Shown here one piece after another: positions 43,661 through 52,441 of a stretch of DNA of 64,000 bases. The DNA is from Filimonas effusa (GTDB taxonomy: Bacteria > Bacteroidota > Bacteroidia > Chitinophagales > Chitinophagaceae), in the NCBI RefSeq assembly GCF_004118675.1, contig NZ_SDHZ01000005.1, positions 62,001 through 126,000 on the forward strand, in the 5' to 3' direction. The translations under genes were made by a program, and so were the position numbers. The notes beneath the pieces were generated by a model that made no database searches, was not told where the DNA came from, and saw only the letters and a program-made list of their open reading frames with translations. Position 1 is the first letter of the stretch; each line of letters opens with the position of its first letter.

Positions 43661-44101
43661 ATGACACTCGTTAAAAGAAGCAATGGAAGTTTGCTGCCAC
43701 TCTTTGATGATTTCTTTAGCCGTGAACTTTTTAACTGGGGCAACAGTAATTTCTCGTCCACCAGCACCACCGTACCTTCGGTGAACATCAGGGAAAACGA
43801 CCACAATTTTGAAGTGGAAGTAGCTGCCCCCGGCATGGAAAAAAAGGATTTCAAAATTACGTTAGAAGGCAACACACTTACCATTTCATCTTCCAGGGAC
43901 AGCCAATACACCAAAGAAGACGACCACTACACCCGCAGGGAATTTAGCTATCAATCGTTCCAACGCAGTTTTGAACTGCCTAAAGATGTAGTGGATCAAA
44001 ACCACATCGAGGCGAAGTATGAAAACGGGCTTCTGAAACTCGTTATTCCTAAAACTGAATCGGCAAAGAAAAAAGCGCCTCGCTTAATAGAGATCAAATA
44101 A
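43661..44101 (+). CDS. Hsp20/alpha-crystallin small heat shock protein
   Basis: 146 residues. The alpha-crystallin domain runs from VNIRENDHNFEVEVAAPGMEKKDFKITLEGNTLTISS to EAKYENGLLKLVIPKTE, with the A-x-x-x-n-G-v-L pattern (ENGLLKLVIPK). The short N-terminus carries the SNGSLLPLFDDFF motif common in bacterial class A members. It holds unfolding proteins without ATP. A canonical Shine-Dalgarno and a perfect 12-bp terminator stem flank it, so it is probably a single-gene unit, though the 95-residue gene follows closely. Confidence 0.93.
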   Translation: MTLVKRSNGSLLPLFDDFFSRELFNWGNSNFSSTSTTVPSVNIRENDHNFEVEVAAPGMEKKDFKITLEGNTLTISSSRDSQYTKEDDHYTRREFSYQSFQRSFELPKDVVDQNHIEAKYENGLLKLVIPKTESAKKKAPRLIEIK

Positions 44102-44122
44102 GCTGTTATTGGCTTTCACCTC

Positions 44123-44150
44123 GTTTGCACCCGTAAAAACGGGTGCAAAC
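44123..44150 (+). terminator. Perfect hairpin after hsp20
   Basis: GTTTGCACCCGT (44123-44134), loop AAAA, ACGGGTGCAAAC (44139-44150): a perfect 12-bp stem. It lacks a long U-tract, so it may slow but not fully stop transcription into the next gene. Confidence 0.65.
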
Positions 44151-44176
44151 CTGTTATTGTAATCTGTATAGTACTT

Positions 44177-44464
44177 ATGCAAACATCTTACTCCATAGAA
44201 GTAAATATCAAAACCATTAAAGGCTATGTAGCATTCTGCCACTATCAGTTAGAGGGTATTGGCAAGGATGCTGAAAAGATCTTCGCATGTATGAAAGGCA
44301 GTGCAGTAGACGTGTGGGGGCACGCTCCTTTCCAGCTGAACTTGATATCACACAACGGCGAAAAGGCCATCACATTAGCCTCTCAATACTGCACCTTAGC
44401 CGATTTACAGGAAAACAGCCACTACATCTCCCTGGAAGTATTTAAAATATTGAATCTCGAATAA
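44177..44464 (+). CDS. Small hypothetical protein before the antiporter
   Basis: 95 residues, soluble, no signal. It opens with alternating strands (SYSIEVNIKTIKGYVAFCHYQLEG), then a helix (DAEKIFACMKGSAVDV), a PFQLNLISHNGEKAITLASQYCTLADL middle and a short helical end. There are three Cys residues. I do not recognise the family. It sits 16 bp upstream of the antiporter gene on the same strand, so a regulatory or accessory role for the antiporter is possible but unsupported. Confidence 0.65.
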   Translation: MQTSYSIEVNIKTIKGYVAFCHYQLEGIGKDAEKIFACMKGSAVDVWGHAPFQLNLISHNGEKAITLASQYCTLADLQENSHYISLEVFKILNLE

Positions 44465-44480
44465 ACCATTTCTCTACGCT

Positions 44481-45665
44481 ATGAGTACTATGGCCGGGGC
44501 AATTTGTATCATGTGCCTTACTACACTGGGAGCTATGCTTCTGCTCAGGAAACTAAAACAACCATACCTCATTGCCTATATCCTAACCGGGATATTGTTA
44601 GGACCTTATGTAACGGGCATTTTCAATAATGCAGAAGAGATAGAAGCCATCGGGGAAGTAGGCATACTACTGTTTATGTTTTTCATTGGTATGGAAATAA
44701 ATGTACCCGATAGCCATTCAATGCTACTGCAACCTGTAGTGGCTCAATCCATGAAAATAGCACTAAGTTTCCTGCTTTCTTTTGTTGCAGGCTATATGCT
44801 TCATTTACCTACAGAAAGCGTGATACTTATTGCCATTCTTTTTCTATTTAACAGCACGCCCGTCGTTAGCGACTTATTGAGCATGAATGGCCTTTTAAAA
44901 ACATCCCTTGGTATTACCATATTGAACATGCTCATTTTCCAGGATGTATTATTTGCACCGGTACTCACCATTATGAATATATGGAAAGGAGAAAGCTTCA
45001 ACACGCTTAACATATTCGCTATCGTTATAGCCGCTGCAGCCTGTATTGCATTCTTTTTCATGTTAAAAAGAGTGAGAGGAAAAAGGCAGTTGATCACTCC
45101 GCGCTTCCTGGTATCCTTGGAAAAGGATCATGATCTGCAGGTGTTCACCGGCCTGCTCATTTGTTTAGGTTTTGGATCGATGGCCGAAGCAACAGGCCTT
45201 AGCGGCGCATTAGGCAGTTTTATAGCCGGCGTTTACATAGGAAGGGCAAAAACCTTCAGATGGCTGGAACACGCACTTCATCCCTTCAAGGTATTTTTTG
45301 TAGCGCTGTTTTTCGTTTCCATCGGCCTGAGGCTCGACATTCCTTATCTCTTTCAGAATTATAGTTTTGTATTACTGGGCACCTTACTTGTTTTTATAAG
45401 TAATAGCCTGCTTTCGGCTGTTGTTTTCAGGTTGCTGAAATTTAACTGGGAGCAAAGTTTACTGGGTGGTGCATTGCTTTCTCATACGGGAGAATTTGGC
45501 ATACTCGCATTGTCAATAGCCTATAAAATGCAGTTGATAGCGTTTACCTTGTATAAAGCAGGATTGGGTATAACAGGCTTATCACTACTGCTTTCCACCG
45601 TCTGGGTCTCTTTTTTACAGCATCTTGGTTTAAGCCTCAGGCGTAGTTATTCCAAGGCAACCTAA
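44481..45665 (+). CDS. CPA2-type cation:proton antiporter
   Basis: 394 residues, almost all membrane helices. The start MAGAICIMCLTTLGAMLLLRKLKQPYLIAYILTGILLGP and the IGEVGILLFMFFIGME segment match the CPA2 (KefB/GerN/NapA) family; a later GLSGALGSFIAGVYIGRA segment and VFFVALFFVSIGLRLDI are also typical. It exchanges K+ or Na+ for H+ across the inner membrane. There is no C-terminal TrkA-N regulatory domain, unlike KefB/KefC. It follows the small hypothetical gene by 16 bp. Confidence 0.9.
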   Translation: MSTMAGAICIMCLTTLGAMLLLRKLKQPYLIAYILTGILLGPYVTGIFNNAEEIEAIGEVGILLFMFFIGMEINVPDSHSMLLQPVVAQSMKIALSFLLSFVAGYMLHLPTESVILIAILFLFNSTPVVSDLLSMNGLLKTSLGITILNMLIFQDVLFAPVLTIMNIWKGESFNTLNIFAIVIAAAACIAFFFMLKRVRGKRQLITPRFLVSLEKDHDLQVFTGLLICLGFGSMAEATGLSGALGSFIAGVYIGRAKTFRWLEHALHPFKVFFVALFFVSIGLRLDIPYLFQNYSFVLLGTLLVFISNSLLSAVVFRLLKFNWEQSLLGGALLSHTGEFGILALSIAYKMQLIAFTLYKAGLGITGLSLLLSTVWVSFLQHLGLSLRRSYSKAT

Positions 45666-45729
45666 AAGCACTACATCGCCGCCATTAAATTAAAAGTTTA
45701 CAATACCTTCGACTCCAAAACCCTTTTGA

Positions 45730-46707
45730 ATGCCATTTAAAGCCTTCTGTTTATCCATCTGCTGTTTGTTCGCCACACTGTCTGCCAATGCACAGAACAA
45801 CTTTTTCGAAGGACAGATCACCTACAGCCGGACAGCTCATTCTACCTCAGCCATGTCCGATAAGGAGATTGAAGATTACCTGCTCCCCGGTATAACTTCC
45901 GTGTCTACACTAAAAAATGGCAACTGCTATAACCAGGCAACCGGACACGAAGAGTGGATAATCCCGAAGGAGAAACGTGCCTATTACAAGTTTCCAAAAC
46001 TGGATACACTTTACTACATCGATTTCGACAGCGATACCACTACTTTACTTGAAGTTAAAAAAGGAGAGGCGCCATTTGCCATGCTCCGGCATCCCTGTCG
46101 CTCCATATCACTGAAAACAAATGGAACAGAAAGGCTGTTCTATTACGCTATAGACCTTCGCGAAAATCCTGAACATAGTAAAGATAATACCATAGGAAAA
46201 CAGAACCTCTACGCACGGGAGTCTAATGGCGGTATTGCCCTTTGGAAAAAAACAACATTTACGAGGTTTGGTTATGGAATAGACAGTGCTACAAACATTA
46301 AGGCCATAGCCGTCGACGATCACGTATTCGACCGGCCGGATCTGCCGCTGAAAAAATATGATGAAAAGGAACTGATTGCTTCACCCACCTTTCCAGCCGG
46401 CAGCAAGGCCTGGATGAATTATATAAACCACAACATCAATACCAGTGTGGGAGCCAAATACATTAAACTGAAAAGAAAACAAACCGAAGCCCAGGCTAAA
46501 GTAAATGTTTCCTTTGCCGTAGAAATTGATGGCACCGTAAGCGAGGTTGCAGTCTCCGGCGATACCAAAGGCATTCATCCAAAGGTTATTGAAGAGGCCT
46601 TAAGGGTCATACGCGAATCACCGCGCTGGATACCAGGTGTTGCCTTCGGGGAAAAATGCAGGATGCATAATTTTCAACCCATCATCTTCCAGGTAGCAGT
46701 AGAATAA
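45730..46707 (+). CDS. Secreted protein with a TonB C-terminal-like domain
   Basis: 325 residues. A signal peptide (CLFATLSANAQ) leads to a beta-rich N-terminal domain of about 200 residues (FFEGQITYSRTAHS start, similar to GLPGLI-like proteins). The last 100 residues look like a TonB C-terminal domain: VNVSFAVEIDGTVSEVAVSG, VIEEALRVIRESPRWIPGVAFGEKCRMHNFQPIIFQV. There is no obvious transmembrane anchor, so it is not a classical energy-coupling TonB. A strong hairpin follows. Confidence 0.75.
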   Translation: MPFKAFCLSICCLFATLSANAQNNFFEGQITYSRTAHSTSAMSDKEIEDYLLPGITSVSTLKNGNCYNQATGHEEWIIPKEKRAYYKFPKLDTLYYIDFDSDTTTLLEVKKGEAPFAMLRHPCRSISLKTNGTERLFYYAIDLRENPEHSKDNTIGKQNLYARESNGGIALWKKTTFTRFGYGIDSATNIKAIAVDDHVFDRPDLPLKKYDEKELIASPTFPAGSKAWMNYINHNINTSVGAKYIKLKRKQTEAQAKVNVSFAVEIDGTVSEVAVSGDTKGIHPKVIEEALRVIRESPRWIPGVAFGEKCRMHNFQPIIFQVAVE

Positions 46708-46711
46708 ATAA

Positions 46712-46746
46712 ACAGGGCCGGTCCATTAAACAATGGCCGGCCCTGT
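46712..46746. terminator. Strong two-part hairpin between convergent genes
   Basis: ACAGGGCCGG (46712-46721) pairs with CCGGCCCTGT (46737-46746), with inner CCATT/AATGG and a one-base bulge. It lies between the ends of the TonB-C gene and the convergent GH3 gene. Confidence 0.78.
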
Positions 46747-46811
46747 GGATGCTGGTTCAAACATGTCTAAACGACTATTGCCCAGCTTCGTTTTCTCATG
46801 AATACTCCTGC

Positions 46812-49091
46812 TTACTTACTCCAATTTACCTTGGCAGATTTCACGTCTCTTGAGTTACCGCCAACCTGTATGATAAAGTCTCCGGCCTCCCAGTCATACT
46901 TCAGATCTGTATTGTAAAATTTGAGTTCCTCTGTGGTGATCTTAAATGTTACTTCTTTGGTTTCCCCCGGCTGAAGGCTTATTTTCTGAAAGCCTTTCAG
47001 GTCTTTCACCGCACGCGTTACGGTTGCAACGGGGTCTGTAATGTATAGCTGTACTACTTCTTCACCTGCATATTTGCCTGTATTGCTTACCGAAACGGTC
47101 GCCGTTACTACTTCATTGCCCTTAGGGTTCAGTTTGCTGATACGTACATCACCGTAAGAGAAGGTGGTATAGCTTAGGCCATATCCAAACGGATACAATG
47201 GATCATTCGACACATCCAGGTAGTTCGATCTGAACTTAGGAGCACCACCACGATAAGGGCGACCTGTATTCTTATGGTTGTAAAACACCGGGATCTGACC
47301 CACATTTCTTGGAAAGCTTGCAGTGATCTTTCCGGAAGGATTGTAGTTGCCGAACAATACGTCTGCTACTGCATTCCCCGCTTCTGTACCCGGGAACCAT
47401 GCTTCAAGAATAGCATCCATGTTTTTATCTTCTTCTACTATCGTCATCGGCCTGCCACTCATTAATACCAATACCACCGGCTTGCCTGTTGCTTTCAGCG
47501 CCTGCAATAAACGTTTCTGGGCCGGCTGCAGACTGATGTCCGACATGCTGCTCGACTCACCGGTCATATCGGCAGCTTCACCCAATACAGCTACTACTAC
47601 ATCCGACTGCTTTGCCGCACTAACCGCTTCGTCTATCATTGCCTGGGGACTACGTTTGTCTATATCGATCTCTACCCCGAAGGCATTCACTTTTTTAGCG
47701 AATTCTTCGTCATCAGAGATATTACACCCCTTGGCATAAACCACTTTTACATCGTTACCTGCTACGTTTTTAATACCCTGCAGCATGGTGACGCCTTTGT
47801 CAAAATCGCCGGATACCGCCCATGTTCCAAGCATATTGCGCTGGTTATCGGCCAATGGGCCTATCAATGCAATCGTTCCTTTTTTTTGTAAAGGCAATAC
47901 GTTATTGCTGTTTTTGAGCAATACCATAGAACGGGCAGCAAATTCACGTGCCGCTTTCCTGTTCTCCACTGTCAGCAATTCATTTGCATAGCGTGTTTCA
48001 TTGCAGTAACGATAGGGGTCTTCAAACAAACCTAGTTTGTACTTTGCCTCCAGTATTCTTCTGCAAGCATCATTGATCTGCTGGAGGGTTACTTTTCCTT
48101 CTTTCAAAGATTTAGCTGTTGTACTCAGAAAGCCTTCTCCCACCATATCCATATCGATACCTGCTTTTAATGCTTCGGCAGATACGCGTTGCAGATCGCC
48201 AATGCCATGATCTATCATTTCATTGATAGCTGTATAGTCCGTTACCACAAAGCCTTTAAAACCCCATTGCTTGCGCAGCAGATCGGTCATCAGCCACTTG
48301 TTAGCTGTTGCCGGCACACCGTCTACATCATTAAATGAGCTCATGACGCTTCCTACACCTGCATCGATAGCAGCTTTGTAAGGAGGCAGATAATACTCAA
48401 ACATTTTGATGCGGCTCATGTCGGTAGAGTTGTAATCGCGTCCCGCTTCCGCAGCACCGTATAAAGCATAATGCTTTACACATGCCATTACGGTTCTGCC
48501 GTCATACCCATTCCCCTGGTAACCTCTTACCATTGCTTTGGCAATTTGTGAACCCAGGTAAACATCCTCACCGGAACCTTCCGCAATACGTCCCCAGCGC
48601 GGGTCACGGGCAATATCTACCATAGGTGAATATACCCAGCTAAGACCATCGGCTGTTGCTTCGCTTGCGGCGATCTGTGCGCTGCGCTCGATCATTGGCA
48701 TATCCCATGAAGCAGAAAGCCCTAACGGAATAGGAAATATGGTTCTGTGACCGTGTATAACATCCAAACCGAAAATGAGTGGTATATGCAAACGGGAATT
48801 ATTTACCGCTATTTCCTGCGCCTTACGGATCTTTTCAGGCCCTGTAATACCAAACAAACCACCCACCTGTCCTTTCCTGATCTTATTGTCTACGTCTGAG
48901 CTTACAACAGAGCCCGTCACTGTTCCACCCGGTGTTACCAGGTTTAACTGACCGATCTTTTCCTCTGTTGTCATCTTGCCCATCAGGTTTGTAACAAAAC
49001 TGTTCATTTTAGCATCCGAAGCAGTCTTTGTTTGAGCAAAGACCGATGTCATGCTGAGCACTGAACACGCTATAACAATTGTCTTTTTCAT
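46812..49091 (-). CDS. bglX: GH3 beta-glucosidase
   Basis: 759 residues with a signal peptide (MKKTIVIACSVLSMTSVFAQ), so periplasmic. The GH3 N-terminal domain has DPRWGRIAEGSGED, the VKHYALYG motif (Lys206-His207) and the nucleophile Asp285 in GFVVTDYTAINE. The middle alpha/beta domain carries LLKNSNNVLPL and EAWFPGTEAGNAVADVLFG, and an Fn3-like C-terminal domain ends the chain. It removes terminal beta-linked glucose. As the last gene of the locus it would finish breakdown of sophoro-oligosaccharides to glucose. Confidence 0.95.
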   Translation of the reverse strand: MKKTIVIACSVLSMTSVFAQTKTASDAKMNSFVTNLMGKMTTEEKIGQLNLVTPGGTVTGSVVSSDVDNKIRKGQVGGLFGITGPEKIRKAQEIAVNNSRLHIPLIFGLDVIHGHRTIFPIPLGLSASWDMPMIERSAQIAASEATADGLSWVYSPMVDIARDPRWGRIAEGSGEDVYLGSQIAKAMVRGYQGNGYDGRTVMACVKHYALYGAAEAGRDYNSTDMSRIKMFEYYLPPYKAAIDAGVGSVMSSFNDVDGVPATANKWLMTDLLRKQWGFKGFVVTDYTAINEMIDHGIGDLQRVSAEALKAGIDMDMVGEGFLSTTAKSLKEGKVTLQQINDACRRILEAKYKLGLFEDPYRYCNETRYANELLTVENRKAAREFAARSMVLLKNSNNVLPLQKKGTIALIGPLADNQRNMLGTWAVSGDFDKGVTMLQGIKNVAGNDVKVVYAKGCNISDDEEFAKKVNAFGVEIDIDKRSPQAMIDEAVSAAKQSDVVVAVLGEAADMTGESSSMSDISLQPAQKRLLQALKATGKPVVLVLMSGRPMTIVEEDKNMDAILEAWFPGTEAGNAVADVLFGNYNPSGKITASFPRNVGQIPVFYNHKNTGRPYRGGAPKFRSNYLDVSNDPLYPFGYGLSYTTFSYGDVRISKLNPKGNEVVTATVSVSNTGKYAGEEVVQLYITDPVATVTRAVKDLKGFQKISLQPGETKEVTFKITTEELKFYNTDLKYDWEAGDFIIQVGGNSRDVKSAKVNWSK

Positions 49092-49184
49092 AATTCTAAA
49101 TCTGTTTTATTCATGTTGAATAATGCAGTCTGCTATACCAATATCCTGCATTTCAGGGAAATAACTATTTACCGGCTGTTGCCA

Positions 49185-50936
49185 TTATTCTGCTTCAATT
49201 GTCTTAATACGTTGCGATACGCCATTTTCATTAATCGCCTCTATGGTGAAATAATACTTCTTTTCTTTATCCATGCCTTTGAAAAAGTAGTCATTGGCGT
49301 TATGTACCATAATACAGTTATACATTTTATCCGGCGCAACGCCCGTATAGATATTGTAAGCGTAAGCATTTTCTACTGGCTCCCATTTTATCCATGCACT
49401 GCGTTTATCGCTCTCGGTACGCAACACGATAAACTGCTTTACAGCTTCCGGCTTCTCGCCATCGCCTTTTCCAAATACACGCAACCCGCTGATCGCAAAT
49501 TTCCCGGTAGGCATATGTATATTTTCCAGCTTGATATACCGTGCACGCACTTCTTTAGGCAGCTCTACATATTCATGTGGTATATCTTCTTTGTTGTTGC
49601 TTTTATCTGCCAATACTTTCCACTGCTTTCCATCGGCAGAATAGTATAATTTATACTGATGGCAAATATCAGTCTTTTTACCCATGAACGCAGCATCCTG
49701 GTCTGCATAGTTGATCTGCACCGCCTTTACCGTTGAGATATCACCCAGGTCAGTTTGTATCCATTCACCCTTATCACCGGTTTTGGCACTCCAATAGGTT
49801 TTAATATTTTCATCTACTGCATTGTTAGGCAAATAGCCGCCTAATGTAGAAGACACGGTTACAGGTTTATTATAATTCAGCAACATCCAACCGGTAAATG
49901 TTTCGTGCATAGAGCTTGAAGAAGCGCTTGCACCTGCTCCCGGCAAATAATGCGGATAGTCTCCAAAAGCAGTATTGGTATACATCACATCATCCTTGTC
50001 AAAGCCGGCAGGCCAGATCCCAATTCTTCTCTCAAAACTGTTCTTCACAGAAATAACCATGGTACTTACATGCCAGTATTGGCTCCATTTATCTTTAAAT
50101 GTTGCACCGTGGCCTGCACCACGTGCAAAACCGCCGGGCTTGTAACTCATCGGCATAGACTGATGTACAAAAGGCCCAAGCGGACTATTGGATACTGCAA
50201 CGCCATCAGCATACCCGCTAAACTCCGTGGCAGGAGCGCCATACTGCAGGTAATACTTGCCATTATGCTTTGTCATCCACGCACCTTCAATGAATGGATC
50301 GAGAAAGGTATTATCCAGGTATTCACCGAAACGCTGCCAGCCATAACGTTTGTCATCCAGCAATAACAATTCCTTTCTTGTACCATAAGGCTGAAATGTC
50401 TTCCTGTTGAGCTCAACACCATATAGTGGGAATCTGTTGCTGCTCCCGTTATACATATATAGTTTGCCATCATCATCTACAAAATGAGCCGGGTCCCAGC
50501 CTCCTATATCAAATGAATCAACAGCTTCTTTCCATTGGTTGGCCTTGGGGTCGGTACTCATCCAGATAGGAAAGTTGGTGGAATAAGTGGAACCAAAAAC
50601 CAGCATCGTATCTCCCTGCACCCAAACAGAAGGCGCACATAAATCGTCATATACTTTATGATAGGGTTTTAGGAACGAGCGTGAAACAAAATTCCACTTG
50701 AGCATATCATTGCTCCACCAGTACCCCCATTGGTTGGTGGAGAACAAATAATAATCGCCTTTATACATGACAATCACCGGATCGGCTGTAGCACGATGTT
50801 TTCCCCATTCGGTAAAATTCGGAATGGGACAATAACCATAGTCAATATTAATGGGATTACAATAGGTGGCTTGCTGCAACCTGGCAGTAAGCCCCATCAT
50901 AATAAGCACAATAAAAGAGAAAATTCTTTGCCACAT
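49185..50936 (-). CDS. GH43-family enzyme with F5/8 type C and Fn3 domains
   Basis: 583 residues with a signal peptide. A five-bladed GH43-type domain fills residues 30-340. The three expected acids are in place: Asp52 (RATADPVIV), Asp148 (GGWDPAHF) and Glu217 (FIEGAW). An F5/8 type C (discoidin) carbohydrate-binding domain (about 355-495; NNAVDENIKTYWSA, EWIQTDLG) and an Fn3-like domain (about 497-580) follow. GH43 enzymes act mostly on arabinose, xylose or galactose linkages, so its place between a GH144 and a GH3 gene suggests a decorated substrate or an unusual specificity. Confidence 0.88.
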   Translation of the reverse strand: MWQRIFSFIVLIMMGLTARLQQATYCNPINIDYGYCPIPNFTEWGKHRATADPVIVMYKGDYYLFSTNQWGYWWSNDMLKWNFVSRSFLKPYHKVYDDLCAPSVWVQGDTMLVFGSTYSTNFPIWMSTDPKANQWKEAVDSFDIGGWDPAHFVDDDGKLYMYNGSSNRFPLYGVELNRKTFQPYGTRKELLLLDDKRYGWQRFGEYLDNTFLDPFIEGAWMTKHNGKYYLQYGAPATEFSGYADGVAVSNSPLGPFVHQSMPMSYKPGGFARGAGHGATFKDKWSQYWHVSTMVISVKNSFERRIGIWPAGFDKDDVMYTNTAFGDYPHYLPGAGASASSSSMHETFTGWMLLNYNKPVTVSSTLGGYLPNNAVDENIKTYWSAKTGDKGEWIQTDLGDISTVKAVQINYADQDAAFMGKKTDICHQYKLYYSADGKQWKVLADKSNNKEDIPHEYVELPKEVRARYIKLENIHMPTGKFAISGLRVFGKGDGEKPEAVKQFIVLRTESDKRSAWIKWEPVENAYAYNIYTGVAPDKMYNCIMVHNANDYFFKGMDKEKKYYFTIEAINENGVSQRIKTIEAE

Positions 50937-51001
50937 CAGTTCTCATTGTTTTGAAAAATAGCTCTCAAAGCAGTTTAGCTATTATATACAGCCCCGCCGG
51001 C

Positions 51002-52351
51002 CTAATTGATTGCGGGCGACTGAAATCCTAATTTCTTCAACCCTTTCTTCACTTCCGGACAACTCATGAACAAGTTCCACAACAAACCGGTCCTATAGTT
51101 TTCAATCATCACGATAATTGGCCCCTGGTCTATTGCCAGATGTGAAGTAGCATACCAGTTCTGCCCCTCGTTAAATGCATCAACAAAGCCGTATTCACTC
51201 CATATCTTATCACCAAGATCATAATAGAAATGCTTCAATGCCTGCATGGAATATTCCGGAGTATAAGGAAATGCCGATAACGCAGCTGTTGGCGTAATGG
51301 TACCATGATCATTCGCTGGAGAATGTGCATCGTAGCCATTATAGGTATCACTCGCCGTCAAACCCCAGCAATTGGCTCCGTATCCTTTGAAGTTGTTGGG
51401 ATTGCGCACACAATGCTCCCTATTGATCAATGTGTGATTCCTGTTTTGCTCCCAGTAGTCGGCGTATTTATCTTTCAACCCACGCGGGTCCAGTCCAACA
51501 AAAGAATAGTGCGAGAAAAAGAGCGGACCACCATAGTCAAAGCCCAATGGCAGTTTTATTCCATAAAATTCCTTCCCGTTTTTAAAGAAATCACTCTGCG
51601 CCCAGCCCCTGTCGTACACAGCACTGGTAACAGGATAACGCTCACCTGAAGCGGCCAGCACATAAGTGATCAAACATTCATTAAAACCGCGCAGGGGAAA
51701 GTTCATCGCCCAGCCGTTGTTCGGACTCCAGTGCCAGTACAACACTTCCTGTCCCTCACGTGTAAACCAGTTCCATTCCAGCTGTTCCCACATCCAGTTA
51801 ACACGGTCGCGGATCTCCCGTTCAGTTTGATTGTCTTTATTAAAATATTGCCTTGCACATAAAAGACCTTCAAATAAAAAAGAAGTTTCTACAAGATCTG
51901 CACCGTCATCTTTCCTGCCAAAAGGAATCGTTTTCCCGGTGGCGCCATCCAGCCAATGCGGAAATACTCCATGATAGCTATCAGCTTTCCAAAGGAATTT
52001 TACAATTCTGTTTAGGCGCCCTGCGGCCTCCTCACGTGTGATCCACTTGCGCTCAGCAGCAACAATGATAGACATGATGCCAAAGCCGCTACCGCCGGTT
52101 GTCACCACTTCATTGCCATAGTCGAACGACTGGTTGCTACGTTCTCTTGCGAGTCCGCTAACAGGATGTCCGAAGTCCCAGAAGTATTTAAATGTTTGTT
52201 TTTGTACTAATTCGAGCAGTGCTGTGTCGGAAAGATTTTTAGGTCGTTTTGTTGCATCGAATGCAGGCGTTCTGACATCTTTTTTTTGTGCATTTGCGCA
52301 ACCAATGGTTAATAAAAAGCAGACACAGTAAAAGATATTTTTCATGCTCAT
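51002..52351 (-). CDS. GH144-type endo-beta-1,2-glucanase
   Basis: 449 residues, signal peptide with a C-A-N-A-Q end (either lipobox-like or signal peptidase I site). The alpha/alpha-barrel protein matches the glucoamylase-like family now called GH144, founded on the Chitinophaga pinensis endo-beta-1,2-glucanase: TFKYFWDFGHPVSGLARERS near residue 53, GGSGFGIMSIIVAAERKWI, YHGVFPHWLDGATG, DGADLVETSFLFEGLL and GLTASDTYNGYDAHSPANDHGTI. It would cut beta-1,2-glucan into sophoro-oligosaccharides in the periplasm or at the surface. Starts at 52351 or 52345 are both possible. The terminator at 52374 lies just upstream. Confidence 0.88.
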   Translation of the reverse strand: MSMKNIFYCVCFLLTIGCANAQKKDVRTPAFDATKRPKNLSDTALLELVQKQTFKYFWDFGHPVSGLARERSNQSFDYGNEVVTTGGSGFGIMSIIVAAERKWITREEAAGRLNRIVKFLWKADSYHGVFPHWLDGATGKTIPFGRKDDGADLVETSFLFEGLLCARQYFNKDNQTEREIRDRVNWMWEQLEWNWFTREGQEVLYWHWSPNNGWAMNFPLRGFNECLITYVLAASGERYPVTSAVYDRGWAQSDFFKNGKEFYGIKLPLGFDYGGPLFFSHYSFVGLDPRGLKDKYADYWEQNRNHTLINREHCVRNPNNFKGYGANCWGLTASDTYNGYDAHSPANDHGTITPTAALSAFPYTPEYSMQALKHFYYDLGDKIWSEYGFVDAFNEGQNWYATSHLAIDQGPIIVMIENYRTGLLWNLFMSCPEVKKGLKKLGFQSPAIN

Positions 52352-52373
52352 GGATTTATTTACAAACGTTAAG

Positions 52374-52400
52374 AAAAAGGGAACCTGGAAACAGGTTCCC
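52374..52400 (-). terminator. Internal terminator between susD and the enzyme genes
   Basis: GGGAACCTG (52379-52387), loop GAAA, CAGGTTCCC (52392-52400), followed on the minus strand by five T. It lies 42 bp after the susD stop and 23 bp before the GH144 start, so it probably makes SusCD mRNA more abundant than the enzyme mRNA. Confidence 0.85.
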
Positions 52401-52441
52401 TCTGTGTTTCCTCTTAAAACACTGATTGCTAAGTGCGTTTA

